59,112 nt of DNA from Gammaproteobacteria bacterium (GTDB lineage Bacteria > Pseudomonadota > Gammaproteobacteria > Steroidobacterales > Woeseiaceae). Below are positions 1-8,884 of the stretch, piece by piece. Each line of letters starts with the position of its first letter. Within the stretch, counting starts at the first letter, position 1. Below the pieces are notes generated by a model, which searched no databases, was not told the origin of the DNA, and saw only the letters and a program-made list of their open reading frames with translations. The DNA lies in contig JAUIDP010000012.1 of assembly GCA_030429005.1 (NCBI GenBank), positions 1-59,112 of the forward strand. The letters run 5' to 3'. A program made the translations under genes and the position numbers.

Positions 1-3000
1 TTCACGCGGTTGTATCGCAACAGCGGCACCGGGGACTTCGAGGACGTGGCTGCCGAGTACGATGCGCAGATGCAGGACTGGTGGATGATCCTGACCCAGC
101 GTGATGTGCACGGTGGTGCATGGGGCGATTTCGACAAGGACGGTGACGATGACCTGATCGTCGGCGACGAGGACGAGTTCTTTACCAATCACGCCGATTC
201 GGGCGGCTACTTCGAACTGGGCTTCACAACAACCCGGCAGGCTTTTTCGGCCTGGATCCCGTCAAGCGACGGTACGACGCTGGTCTCCGAGACGCGCTGT
301 GACGGTAACTACGTCCAGTTGATCGACCTCGATAACGACGGTGACCTCGACAAGATCTGCGCGGACGCGGATGTGTTCCCGGAGTCGCGCAGTGATGCAG
401 AGGCGGACCTCGTACCCGCGATTGGCAACGTTTCGGACACGATCGTTGGCGACTTCAACAACGACTTGCGCCAGGACATCATCGCGATTCGCGGCGCGCT
501 GCATTCGATCGGCGCCTCCAAGGTCGATGACACATCCATCGACGCCTGGTTTCGCGAGGGCGCCGGGGCGCAGTTCACATTCGCCGCACAAGGCAAGGTG
601 ACTTTCCTCGTCGACGGTCGCGGCGGCGGTGCGTACCTGCAGGCGGACAAGCTGGAGCTGGACACGGCGGGCGACAGGAGCGGTGAGGCTCGCGGCATCG
701 AGATCAGTTACAACCCGGACTCGGGCCTGTGGACGGTGCTGGACAACAGCGATGACGAGGATAAGGACCAGCACTACATTCGTGTTCGCGCGCAGAACCC
801 TGTCGGCACGCCAACGATGACCGGGCAGACGAACCGCGACCTGCCGGCAGGCATGATGCACGCCGTCAACAATGGCAACGGCTTTGACTGGGTCTACAAC
901 ACCGGGCTGACGACGCCGGTGCAGTGCAACAGCATCACGACGGCGGATTTCGACAACGACATGGACCTCGACCTGTACGTTGCCTGTGGCATCGGCGTCG
1001 AGAACACCGCCAACCTCTATTACGACAATGATGGCACCGGCAGGTTTTCTCTCGTGTCCATGCACGGCGGCGAAGGCCCGGTCGGGGCGGGCTACGACTT
1101 CGGTGTTGCGGAAAGCGTCGCCGCAGCAGACTACGATGTCGACGGCTTCGTTGACCTTGCTGTTACCAATGGCATCCTGTTCTACCCGTTTGGCTTCGGT
1201 GGACCGGATACATTGTTGCGCAACCGTGGCAACGCCAATCACTGGATCGAGCTGGACCTGACCGGTGTACGCAGCAACGGCAATGGCATGGGTGCCAAGG
1301 TGTATGTCACCGCCGGCGGCGTCACGCAACTACGCGAGCAGAACGGCGGATACCACCGCTGGTCGCAGGACCATCAAAGGATCCATGTTGGCCTGGCCGG
1401 CCACGATACGGTCGACGAGATTCGTATCGAGTGGCCGTCAGGGGCTGTCGACACCTACACCGATGTCGCCGCGGATGCGCTTTACGATGCCGTCGAGGAA
1501 ACCAGTCTGCAACTGGCCGTGCTCGGTCCGCCGGTTACGACGCAGGTAAACGACGGCGATGAATGCGGCATCCCGGCATACCGCATCAGCTACGGACCGA
1601 TGATCCAGCTCTGGCGCGATTGCGGCACAGACGACTGGCATCTGCGCATGGAGAGCGGCCTCGGGCGCATGACCGAGTTCCAGCCGCTAACAGTACAAGG
1701 CACGATCGTCGGCAATACAACATTTGCGGCAACCAGCGCCAAGAACCTGGGGCAGCCGGACTTCCTCGAGCAGGGCGCGGCGATCCTGAATTTCCTCGTC
1801 TCGGTACAGGACGACATTACGCCGTCCAAGACGATCAATTTTTCGACCACCGGCCAGTCGAGCACCTGTGTCTGGCTTGGCGACCGGGACATTGAAGCGC
1901 TCATCGTCGGCAAGTCCGGCAAACGCCTGGAGCCACCGTTCGACATCCTGAATGGCTTTGGTCCATGCGACAGCGATGGCGACAGTGTCACCGATGATGT
2001 CGATACCGATGATGACAACGATGGCGTGGCCGACGCCGCAGATCGTTTTCCGATCGACCCGAATGAGTCGGTTGATACCGACGGCGACGGCGTTGGCGAC
2101 AATGCAGATCTGTACCCGCATGACGCCACCGAATGGAAAGACTCGGACGGCGATGGAATCGGTGACAACTCCGATATCGACAAGGACAACGATGGCATAC
2201 CGGATGCGACGGAAACCCCGAGCGAAGCGCCCATCGAGCTGACATCCCCGGTCTACAATATTCCGGCAGGCGGCGGCAGTGCCACGCACGCCGTCGATCT
2301 CACTGCCCTGGAGGTCGAAATCGGCGACATCGTCACTGTCTCCAACATCCTTGCAGACGGCGACCTCGATAATTTCAACGAAAACATATACCTGGAATTC
2401 AATGGTGGCCAGTTCAGTACCGGGGGCATTCGTACCAACGGACGATGTGTCGAACAGCTTATCCCCGTTGATGCCGCGATCTCGGCAGAAGTGCTGGTAA
2501 GCGATATCGGGGCTGGCGTGCCGGGCCTGTCGATCTATGCCGAGACGAATCGCCATGTCGATGACTTGTGCGAATTTGACGGCGTGAACTACCAGGTGGT
2601 CGTGTCAAGGCCGCCATTGATGTTTATCGACCAGGACGAAGACGGCGTTCCCAACATGTTCGACCTCGACAGTGACAACGACGGAATTGCGGACGTGGTC
2701 GAGGCAGGGCTGGTTGATGCCGACAACAATTTCCTGGTCGATGACCTGCTGCTCCAGCAGGGGACTGTGACCAACCCGCCGGATTCGGACGGTGACGGTA
2801 TTCCGGACTACCTCGACAGGGAGAGTCACAACCCGGACAACGACGGCAGCCAGTACGATATCGCGGTTTCCGGGCACGCTGCGCTCGACACCTCGGGCGA
2901 CGGCAAGATCGGTTGGGACGATCTTGGTGCCGGAGTCGACGTCGATGAAGACGGCATCGATGCCCTGATGGATATCGACGATACGGTGCCTGGTTCGACA

Positions 3001-3915
3001 TTCGTGAATACTTTGCCGGCCGCCAGCCCGATGTACGTGGCGACGACGCTGAATACGCCGGTGGCGTTCGCACTGAAAGCCGTTGATATCGACCAGCAAC
3101 TGCTGAGCTATCGCGTTACGGCGGACCCGGACCATGGCCAGCTGTCCGGTACGGCACCCAACCTGACGTACACACCAATTGCCGGCTTCAAAGGCCGGGA
3201 CAGCATCACATTCGTTGCCAACGACGGGCACGGCGACAGCACGGCCGCGAAGATCAATATCAAGGTCAACGATCCCGACATGCGGTTGAACAGCTGGCTC
3301 GACCATGCCGGCGGCGTAACAACAGCAGGAAGCCGGGTGGATTTCAGCGGAACTCCGGAAGGCTGGTCAAACAACACGGTACGCTCGGTCGCGCTTTCGA
3401 CGCTGCGTTACGAAGACGATTACGAGTTGCGTATCACGCTCGAAAGCGACCCGGACGGCACTATCTTCGTTGTCGGACTCGGCGTCGACGAGACGTCCGC
3501 ACAATGGACCGATGTTGACTACGCCCTGCGCAGTTCCGGCGGCAGGCTGACGATCTATGAGAACGGTACCTGGAGAACCGACGGTGCGATGCTGGCGCAG
3601 GGCGACGTGCTGTCAATCCACGTCAACGCAGGCCTGATCGAGTATCGGCACAATGGCAATGTCGTTTACGAGTCAACGTATGCCGGATCGCCCGACTTCT
3701 ACGTTGATACCTCTTTCAAGACCGGTGCAGTCTCGTTTGATACCGTTGTGGCGGGTATCGTCGAGGCAGTCGTTGTCGAAGAGCCGCAGCCCCCCGAACC
3801 GCGGAAAAGCAGTGGGGGCGGAGGCGGTACTTCCGGGCTGGCCCTGGGCTTGGTGCTGTTGCTGGTCGGCGCGTCACGGCGTCGAAGTGCTTTACATAAT
3901 TTTGCGCATTCCTGA
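1..3915 (+). CDS. Giant secreted FG-GAP/UnbV/TSP3-repeat protein with GlyGly-CTERM tail (5' partial)
   Basis: The frame is open to the left edge, so the N-terminus and any signal peptide lie outside the window; 1304 residues are visible. First come five FG-GAP/VCBS-like calcium loops (for example DFDKDGDDD, DLDNDGDLD, DFDNDMDLD), encoded around positions 125-1170. A UnbV/ASPIC-type domain follows (about 1210-1480), ending in the typical EIRIEWPSG. Aspartate-rich thrombospondin type 3-like repeats (DSDGDGIGDN, DTDGDGVGDN) lie at about 1970-2210, with more at 2625-2850. Next are a cadherin/Ig-like segment (3000-3275) and a lectin-like beta region (3280-3765). The C-terminus is a glycine run, a hydrophobic helix and RRR: a GlyGly-CTERM signal, which in known systems is processed by rhombosortase on proteins exported by type II secretion. 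The role is inferred to be calcium-dependent surface adhesion or matrix binding; the ligand is unknown. Confidence 0.85.
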   Translation, partial: FTRLYRNSGTGDFEDVAAEYDAQMQDWWMILTQRDVHGGAWGDFDKDGDDDLIVGDEDEFFTNHADSGGYFELGFTTTRQAFSAWIPSSDGTTLVSETRCDGNYVQLIDLDNDGDLDKICADADVFPESRSDAEADLVPAIGNVSDTIVGDFNNDLRQDIIAIRGALHSIGASKVDDTSIDAWFREGAGAQFTFAAQGKVTFLVDGRGGGAYLQADKLELDTAGDRSGEARGIEISYNPDSGLWTVLDNSDDEDKDQHYIRVRAQNPVGTPTMTGQTNRDLPAGMMHAVNNGNGFDWVYNTGLTTPVQCNSITTADFDNDMDLDLYVACGIGVENTANLYYDNDGTGRFSLVSMHGGEGPVGAGYDFGVAESVAAADYDVDGFVDLAVTNGILFYPFGFGGPDTLLRNRGNANHWIELDLTGVRSNGNGMGAKVYVTAGGVTQLREQNGGYHRWSQDHQRIHVGLAGHDTVDEIRIEWPSGAVDTYTDVAADALYDAVEETSLQLAVLGPPVTTQVNDGDECGIPAYRISYGPMIQLWRDCGTDDWHLRMESGLGRMTEFQPLTVQGTIVGNTTFAATSAKNLGQPDFLEQGAAILNFLVSVQDDITPSKTINFSTTGQSSTCVWLGDRDIEALIVGKSGKRLEPPFDILNGFGPCDSDGDSVTDDVDTDDDNDGVADAADRFPIDPNESVDTDGDGVGDNADLYPHDATEWKDSDGDGIGDNSDIDKDNDGIPDATETPSEAPIELTSPVYNIPAGGGSATHAVDLTALEVEIGDIVTVSNILADGDLDNFNENIYLEFNGGQFSTGGIRTNGRCVEQLIPVDAAISAEVLVSDIGAGVPGLSIYAETNRHVDDLCEFDGVNYQVVVSRPPLMFIDQDEDGVPNMFDLDSDNDGIADVVEAGLVDADNNFLVDDLLLQQGTVTNPPDSDGDGIPDYLDRESHNPDNDGSQYDIAVSGHAALDTSGDGKIGWDDLGAGVDVDEDGIDALMDIDDTVPGSTFVNTLPAASPMYVATTLNTPVAFALKAVDIDQQLLSYRVTADPDHGQLSGTAPNLTYTPIAGFKGRDSITFVANDGHGDSTAAKINIKVNDPDMRLNSWLDHAGGVTTAGSRVDFSGTPEGWSNNTVRSVALSTLRYEDDYELRITLESDPDGTIFVVGLGVDETSAQWTDVDYALRSSGGRLTIYENGTWRTDGAMLAQGDVLSIHVNAGLIEYRHNGNVVYESTYAGSPDFYVDTSFKTGAVSFDTVVAGIVEAVVVEEPQPPEPRKSSGGGGGTSGLALGLVLLLVGASRRRSALHNFAHS

Positions 3916-3925
3916 CATAAAAAAA

Positions 3926-3957
3926 GCCTCCCGGGCCGACCCGGCAAACTAATTTTT
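3926..3957 (+). terminator. Candidate intrinsic terminator after the GlyGly-CTERM gene
   Basis: Eleven bases after the stop, an A-run leads into a GC hairpin (CCGGG at 3931-3935 pairing with CCCGG at 3940-3944, loop CCGA), followed by AATTTTT at 3951-3957 and another T-run shortly after. The stem is short and the T-run is offset by six bases, so this is a moderate call. The upstream A-run could allow weak bidirectional use. Confidence 0.45.
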
Positions 3958-4281
3958 GCTTATTTTTCAGTGCGTTTCTGTCGCAATACGCCGACAAAAT
4001 GTTAAATCGGTGTTGGGATCCGGCGCGCACCCATCGGCAGGGCCCGCTTGCCCAAAATCAGCTTTTAGAGAATTTTCAACCATCTAGGACCGGGATTTCA
4101 GGTCGATTGTGGTAGCAGCGGCTGGCGCGTCGTAAACGGTCGCCGGACGCTGCTGGCGCCGCGCCGGACCTGTCGCAGTCCGGAGACAGGTGACAATAAT
4201 CAGTGATTGGTTACAGTAGCGGCGACTGCGCACTCGGAGATTCGTATTCGGTAGCAATACGGTAGTGCGTGCGGTTCACAA

Positions 4282-4318
4282 CAATTTCGAACAACGCATT
4301 GGGCGCTGCAATTTCGAA
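4282..4318. promoter_or_regulatory. Direct repeat CAATTTCGAA x2, possible regulator site
   Basis: CAATTTCGAA occurs at 4282-4291 and again, identical, at 4309-4318. The copies start 27 bp apart, about two and a half helical turns, and lie 60-95 bp upstream of the preferred start codon at 4378. TTTCGAA is itself near-palindromic. Position and exact duplication suggest a protein-binding site; which regulator is unknown. Confidence 0.35.
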
Positions 4319-4377
4319 GCGGCGTTCTCGCGCATATGGAAATGGTTCGGCATTGTACATTTTCTAACAGAGAGACA

Positions 4378-7300
4378 ATGCGTTTAGTTACTGCAAGATC
4401 CCCAATCCCCCTGTTACTGATTGTTTCGCTTGGCATGTTTTTCTCGTCCGCCTCGACGATGGCGGCACGTGATTTCCTGGATGACGCGAACACGCGCTCA
4501 CCGGGCAACGGTTCAGCACCGTCAATCAACAAACACGATTTCCCCCGAATCTTCACACATGAGTTCATCGGTGGAATGACAGCGCAGCAGGCCGGCAACT
4601 TCATGTTCATCGATGCACATGGAACGCAGTTCGCCAAGATGCAGCAGGCGCAGCAGAATTTCTCGGCGGACACGATGCTTATCCGGCATATCTCCGGTCG
4701 CGCATACCAACAGTATTCGTCCAGCTACTGTGACATCAGTGGCGGACCGGCATTCGAAACCACGACGAACAGCAGCCAGGGTGGTCCGTCGTCCGCGGGT
4801 TGCGGTATCTATGCAGGCCACTGGCTATACGAGCCCGGCACCACGCTGCGGCAGACCGTCAATGCCAATGCAACCGTATTGCCGGTGCAGGACGCGTCGC
4901 GCTTCACGAACGGCAATTACGTTGTTATCTACAATGCGCCGGCGGGTTCCTTCAACAACGCCGAGCACGCCAAGATCACGGCGGTGAATAACGGTGCCCG
5001 TACGATTACCGTGCAGCGCGGTTACAAGTCGAACAAGTCGAACCACAATGCCGGTTCGATCGTTGCGCAACACGTTCTCGGGCAAGGCACGGAAAAGCGC
5101 CTGTGGGCCTTCAACATGAGCACGCAGTCGCCGACAGACGCATCGGGCAAGAAGTTCTGGCAGTTCTACGCCGACTGGATCGGCAAGAACTACAACCGTC
5201 ACAACAGCGGACAGGTGACCGGTGGCAACATCGCGGGCATCGTACTCGACGCTGATTTCTACATTGATCTCATCAGCAAGAATGCGGATCACAACAACGA
5301 CCTGAACGCCGACCACGGTATCAGCGGTTCCGGCGTTAACTGGCTGGGCGACGGCCTGGATTCCTTCTACCAGCGTGTTCGCAACCAATTGCCCAACAAG
5401 TACGTGCTGGCCGGCGTGCACGATGCGCGCGGGTTCCACAGTGCGCAGGGCGTGCAGATGGAGAACTGGCTGGACTACGGCAACGGCGACTACAACCCGA
5501 AACCGGCGTACAAGAAGTTTGACGAATTGTTCCAGACCTACCTGTTCAACATGTCGGAGCGCGACGAAGGCCCCGCCGTGTCGCACAACCTGACCAAGAC
5601 GCCGACCAAGCTGTACCCGGGCACTTCCAGCCCGAAGCCGACATCCAATGCACCGTTCCGGCTGGCGCTGGCACTGACGCTGATGGAAGACGGCTATTTC
5701 GGCACGCACACGGCGATGACGCCGAATGCCTGGTGGGATGAGTATGCCGTCAACCTGAATAACGGCCAGGCAGTTGGCAAAAACGATTTCAATGGGATCC
5801 AGCAGCATCGCGGCTGGCTTGGCAAGCCACTTGGCAAGTTCACGCGCATTTACAACGATGCCGATTTCGCGCCGGCGTCGAGCGTGCTGAGCAACGGTAG
5901 CTTCGATTCGAACACCAACGGCTGGTCGAGCTCGAATGTCAGCATTTCGCGGGTCACGTCGAACACCCAGGATGGTCCGGGTGCATTGCGTGTATCGCGC
6001 ATGAACAACTACAACAAGAACATCACCGGTGCCCAGGTGCGCAGCCAGTCGATCTCGACGACCAACGGCACCTGGACCCTGGCGTTTTCCGCGCGCGCGG
6101 ACGAACACCGCGAGATCCGGATCGATCTCGCCGGTGCTGTTGTCAAAGTGCCGGTGGGCACACGCTGGCGGCGCTACGTCGTCGAGCTGAAGACCAACGG
6201 CAGCAACAGCACATTGCGCTTCAACCTGGGTCGGGAAAACACCCAGGTCTGGCTCGATTCCGTGTACCTGTTCAGGAACAAGTCGGCACACGTCTTCAAA
6301 CGCGAGTTCGAAAACGGCATGGCGCTGGCAAACGCAACGTCCAGCTCGAAGACCATCCAGGTCGGTAACGGCTGGCGCCGGATCAAGGGCACGCAGGATC
6401 CGGGCATCAATAATGGCAATGCGGTTTCGTCGGTGACACTGGCGCCGATGGACGGTTTGCTGCTGATTCGCGACGGCGCGGCAGCGCCGCCTCCTGGTGG
6501 CGGTGGCGGCGGTGGCGGCGGCGGTGGTGGCGGCGGTGGCGGCGGTGGTGCCTCCATCGGCGACATCGTCTGGCGTGACGCCGATGGCGATGGCATCCAG
6601 GACGGCAACGAGGCCGGCTACCAGGGTGTCGCGGTCACTGTGCGGCAGTGCAGTGGTGGCGGAGTCGTCGATTCGACCGTGACGGCCGCTGACGGGAGTT
6701 ACTCGTTCTCCGGTTTGTCGTCCGGCAGCTACATCGTCAATTTCGAGCGGCCCAGTGGTGCAAGCTCGAGCCCGTTCCGTGCCGGCAACGACTGGGGCAT
6801 CGACAGCGATGCCGACGAGTCGACCGGCGACACTCTGTGTATCACGATGGATGCGAACCAGAGTCGTAACGGTGTTGATGCAGGCTTTGTTCCCCCCACT
6901 GGTGGCGGCGGTGGAGGCGGCGGCTCCGGTGGCGCCGAGATCGGTGACTTTGTCTGGCGTGATTCGAACGGCAACGGCATCCAGGACGGCAACGAGTCCG
7001 GCTACGCGAATGTCGGCGTGTCGCTCAAGCAATGCAATGGCAACACATTGCAGACGACGACAACCAATGCGAGCGGTGCCTACACGTTCAGCAATCTCGC
7101 TGCTGGCAGTTACATCGTCGACTTCGACCGGCCCACAGGTGCGACGTCCAGCCCATACCGTGCAGGCAACGACTGGGGCGTTGACAGCGATGCCGACGAA
7201 GCAACGGGCGAGACGCTGTGTATAACGATGAACGCAAACCAGACACGCGGTGGCGTCGACGCCGGTTTCATTCCGCCGGCCGGCGGCGGTGGTGGTGGCT

Positions 7301-8763
7301 CCGGCACCGCGAGCATTGGCGATCGCGTCTGGCGCGATAGCAACGGCAACGGTATCCAGAACGACAATGAAAGTGGTTATGCTGGCGTGACGGTCCTGCT
7401 CGAAACCTGCAGTGGCAATACGCTTGCGTCAACGGTGACCGATGCCAACGGCAATTACGAGTTCTCGAACCTGGCTGCAGGCAACTACGAGCTGGAATTC
7501 GAGTCGCCGACAGGTGCCACGGGTAGCCCGTTCCGGGCCGGCAACGACTGGGGCGTCGACAGCGATGCGAATGCTTCGACCGGCGTCACACTCTGTCTGA
7601 GTCTCGATGCCGGCGAAAACAAGGCCGGTGTCGATGCCGGATTCATTCCACCGTCCGGTGGCGGTGGCGGCGGCTCCAGCATCGGTGATCGCGTCTGGCG
7701 TGACACCGACGGCGATGGCATCCAGGACGGCAACGAGTCCGGCTATGCCAACGTCAATGTCGCGCTGGAAACCTGTAGTGGCAACGTGCTGGCAACAACG
7801 ACCACCAACGGCAACGGTAACTATTCCTTTGGAGGCCTGTCGTCCGGCAACTACATCGTCGACTTCGACGCACCATCCGGCGCAACGGCGAGCCCGTTCC
7901 GGGCCGGCAACGATTTTGGTGCTGACAGCGATGCCAACGAGGGTTCCGGCGAGACGCTTTGCATCAGCCTTGGCAACAATGAGGACAAGGCCGGAGTTGA
8001 TGCCGGTTTCATCCCGCCGAGCGGTGGCGGTGGCGGCGGTGGCGGTGCCAGTATCGGTGACCGTGTCTGGCGCGATGCCAACGGCAACGGCATACAGAAT
8101 GCCAATGAGTCCGGCTGGGCCGGTGTCTCGGTCTCACTGATGTCCTGTAGCGGCAATGTGCAGGCGACGACGACGACGGACAGCAACGGCGAATACCTCT
8201 TTGGCGGCCTGTCCGCGGGCAGCTACCGGGTTGGGTTCAATACCCCGAACGGGGCATCTATCAGCCCGTTCCGCGCTGGCAATGACTTCGGCGCCGACAG
8301 CGATGCCGACGAAAACACCGGTGAATCGCTTTGTATCAACCTGAATGCCGGGGAAGCGAAGAACGGTGTCGATGCCGGCTTCATTCCGCAATCGGGCGGC
8401 GGCGGTGGTGGATCGTCAGGCGCAGACATCGGTGACTACGTCTGGTGGGACGAAAACGGTGACGGTATCCAGGGCGGCAATGAAGGCGGTGTCGTCGGCG
8501 TCGACGTGAACCTTCGCAGTTGTGGCGGCGGTATTCTTGCAAGCACGACGACGAATGCCAGCGGTTTCTACCAGTTCGACAACCTGGCACCGGGCGACTA
8601 CCGGATCGAGGTCATTGCACCCAATGGTGCAAGCTTCGCGCCGACACGGCGCGGTACAGACTACACGCGCGACAGCAATGCCGAAAGCAATGGTCTGACG
8701 ACGTGTATTGCCGTGCAGCAGGATTCGTCAAAACCGCACACAGATATCGGATTGATATTCTAG
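4378..8763 (+). CDS. Secreted putative glycoside hydrolase with six SdrD B-type repeats
   Basis: I chose ATG 4378 over the in-frame ATGs at 4336 and 4342 because it starts directly with a signal peptide (MRLVTARSPIPLLLIVSL, cleavage near STMAA); 1461 residues result. Residues about 30-500 look like a TIM-barrel glycosidase-type domain, with hallmark segments such as GIVLDADFYID and VLAGVHDARGF, resembling uncharacterised glycosyl hydrolase families. A beta-sandwich carbohydrate-binding-like domain follows (NGSFDSNTNGW, to about 640). The rest is six copies of an SdrD B-like domain starting GDxVWRDxxGxGIQ, each ending DAGFIPP and joined by glycine hinges; the isoleucine codons of the first motif are at 6556, 6940, 7315, 7681, 8053 and 8428. 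The last copy is the most divergent (VWWDENGDGIQ). No sortase, PEP-CTERM or GlyGly tail is visible. Likely an extracellular, calcium-stiffened stalk carrying a glycan-active head; the catalytic activity is unproven. Confidence 0.8.
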   Translation: MRLVTARSPIPLLLIVSLGMFFSSASTMAARDFLDDANTRSPGNGSAPSINKHDFPRIFTHEFIGGMTAQQAGNFMFIDAHGTQFAKMQQAQQNFSADTMLIRHISGRAYQQYSSSYCDISGGPAFETTTNSSQGGPSSAGCGIYAGHWLYEPGTTLRQTVNANATVLPVQDASRFTNGNYVVIYNAPAGSFNNAEHAKITAVNNGARTITVQRGYKSNKSNHNAGSIVAQHVLGQGTEKRLWAFNMSTQSPTDASGKKFWQFYADWIGKNYNRHNSGQVTGGNIAGIVLDADFYIDLISKNADHNNDLNADHGISGSGVNWLGDGLDSFYQRVRNQLPNKYVLAGVHDARGFHSAQGVQMENWLDYGNGDYNPKPAYKKFDELFQTYLFNMSERDEGPAVSHNLTKTPTKLYPGTSSPKPTSNAPFRLALALTLMEDGYFGTHTAMTPNAWWDEYAVNLNNGQAVGKNDFNGIQQHRGWLGKPLGKFTRIYNDADFAPASSVLSNGSFDSNTNGWSSSNVSISRVTSNTQDGPGALRVSRMNNYNKNITGAQVRSQSISTTNGTWTLAFSARADEHREIRIDLAGAVVKVPVGTRWRRYVVELKTNGSNSTLRFNLGRENTQVWLDSVYLFRNKSAHVFKREFENGMALANATSSSKTIQVGNGWRRIKGTQDPGINNGNAVSSVTLAPMDGLLLIRDGAAAPPPGGGGGGGGGGGGGGGGGGASIGDIVWRDADGDGIQDGNEAGYQGVAVTVRQCSGGGVVDSTVTAADGSYSFSGLSSGSYIVNFERPSGASSSPFRAGNDWGIDSDADESTGDTLCITMDANQSRNGVDAGFVPPTGGGGGGGGSGGAEIGDFVWRDSNGNGIQDGNESGYANVGVSLKQCNGNTLQTTTTNASGAYTFSNLAAGSYIVDFDRPTGATSSPYRAGNDWGVDSDADEATGETLCITMNANQTRGGVDAGFIPPAGGGGGGSGTASIGDRVWRDSNGNGIQNDNESGYAGVTVLLETCSGNTLASTVTDANGNYEFSNLAAGNYELEFESPTGATGSPFRAGNDWGVDSDANASTGVTLCLSLDAGENKAGVDAGFIPPSGGGGGGSSIGDRVWRDTDGDGIQDGNESGYANVNVALETCSGNVLATTTTNGNGNYSFGGLSSGNYIVDFDAPSGATASPFRAGNDFGADSDANEGSGETLCISLGNNEDKAGVDAGFIPPSGGGGGGGGASIGDRVWRDANGNGIQNANESGWAGVSVSLMSCSGNVQATTTTDSNGEYLFGGLSAGSYRVGFNTPNGASISPFRAGNDFGADSDADENTGESLCINLNAGEAKNGVDAGFIPQSGGGGGGSSGADIGDYVWWDENGDGIQGGNEGGVVGVDVNLRSCGGGILASTTTNASGFYQFDNLAPGDYRIEVIAPNGASFAPTRRGTDYTRDSNAESNGLTTCIAVQQDSSKPHTDIGLIF
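6496..6549 (+). repeat. Eighteen-codon glycine run (GGY microsatellite)
   Basis: A pure run of GGT/GGC codons encodes 18 consecutive glycines between the carbohydrate-binding-like domain and the first SdrD B-like repeat. Shorter glycine runs join the later repeats. Such trinucleotide tracts can change length by slippage in steps of one codon, which would alter hinge length without breaking the frame. Confidence 0.9.
6550..8760 (+). repeat. Six tandem SdrD B-like coding repeats (366-384 bp period)
   Basis: Six in-frame units have spacings of 384, 375, 366, 372 and 375 bp between equivalent codons. Each encodes (A/S)xIGDxVWRD, a D/N-rich calcium-type loop, a conserved RAGNDxGxDSDA block in units 1-5 and a closing DAGF. 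Units 2 and 4 share the stretch NESGYAN. The sixth lacks the RAGND block in its usual form, reading RRGTDYTRDSNA instead. Confidence 0.9.
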
Positions 8764-8813
8764 AAATAGCGTATTATCCAGACCTAGCTTGACCTTGAGC
8801 GCTGCTTTGTTGG

Positions 8814-8838
8814 CAGGAACCCGGAAGTCGGGTTCCTG
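8814..8838 (+). terminator. Strong hairpin between the two glycosidase genes
   Basis: CAGGAACCC (8814-8822) pairs perfectly with GGGTTCCTG (8830-8838), and an extra G-C pair closes a five-base loop. No U-run follows, so it may be a weak or factor-assisted terminator, or an mRNA-stabilising hairpin, 46 bases before the next start codon. Confidence 0.5.
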
Positions 8839-8884
8839 TCGATAAAGTGGCGTTTAACGTATTCCGGCCAGGGTATCCGACATA

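Larger units (their letters stand above)
3916..4377. other. 462-base gene-free leader upstream of the SdrD-repeat protein
   Basis: No credible coding sequence is visible on either strand. After the terminator the segment holds two mutually exclusive hairpins that share bases: CCGGAC (4164-4169) with GTCCGG (4178-4183), and ACCTGTC (4168-4174) with GACAGGT (4185-4191). Further on is a 10-bp direct repeat, described separately. It does not match any riboswitch consensus I know. It most likely carries the promoter and leader of the large downstream gene. Confidence 0.5.

Noticed and set aside
262..1329. A 355-codon minus-strand frame in the giant surface protein
   Set aside because: Product is compositionally biased and the plus frame shows clear FG-GAP and UnbV domains across the same bases.
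4825..7032. A 735-codon open frame on the minus strand opposite the repeat glycosidase
   Set aside because: It mirrors the codon pattern of the plus-strand gene and has a low-complexity Val/Ala/Arg-rich product with no domain or signal. A shadow caused by high GC.
6550..8760. Tandem repeats that might be read as a CRISPR or satellite array
   Set aside because: Units are about 370 bp, in frame, and encode a known domain type; there are no short identical repeats with unique spacers.
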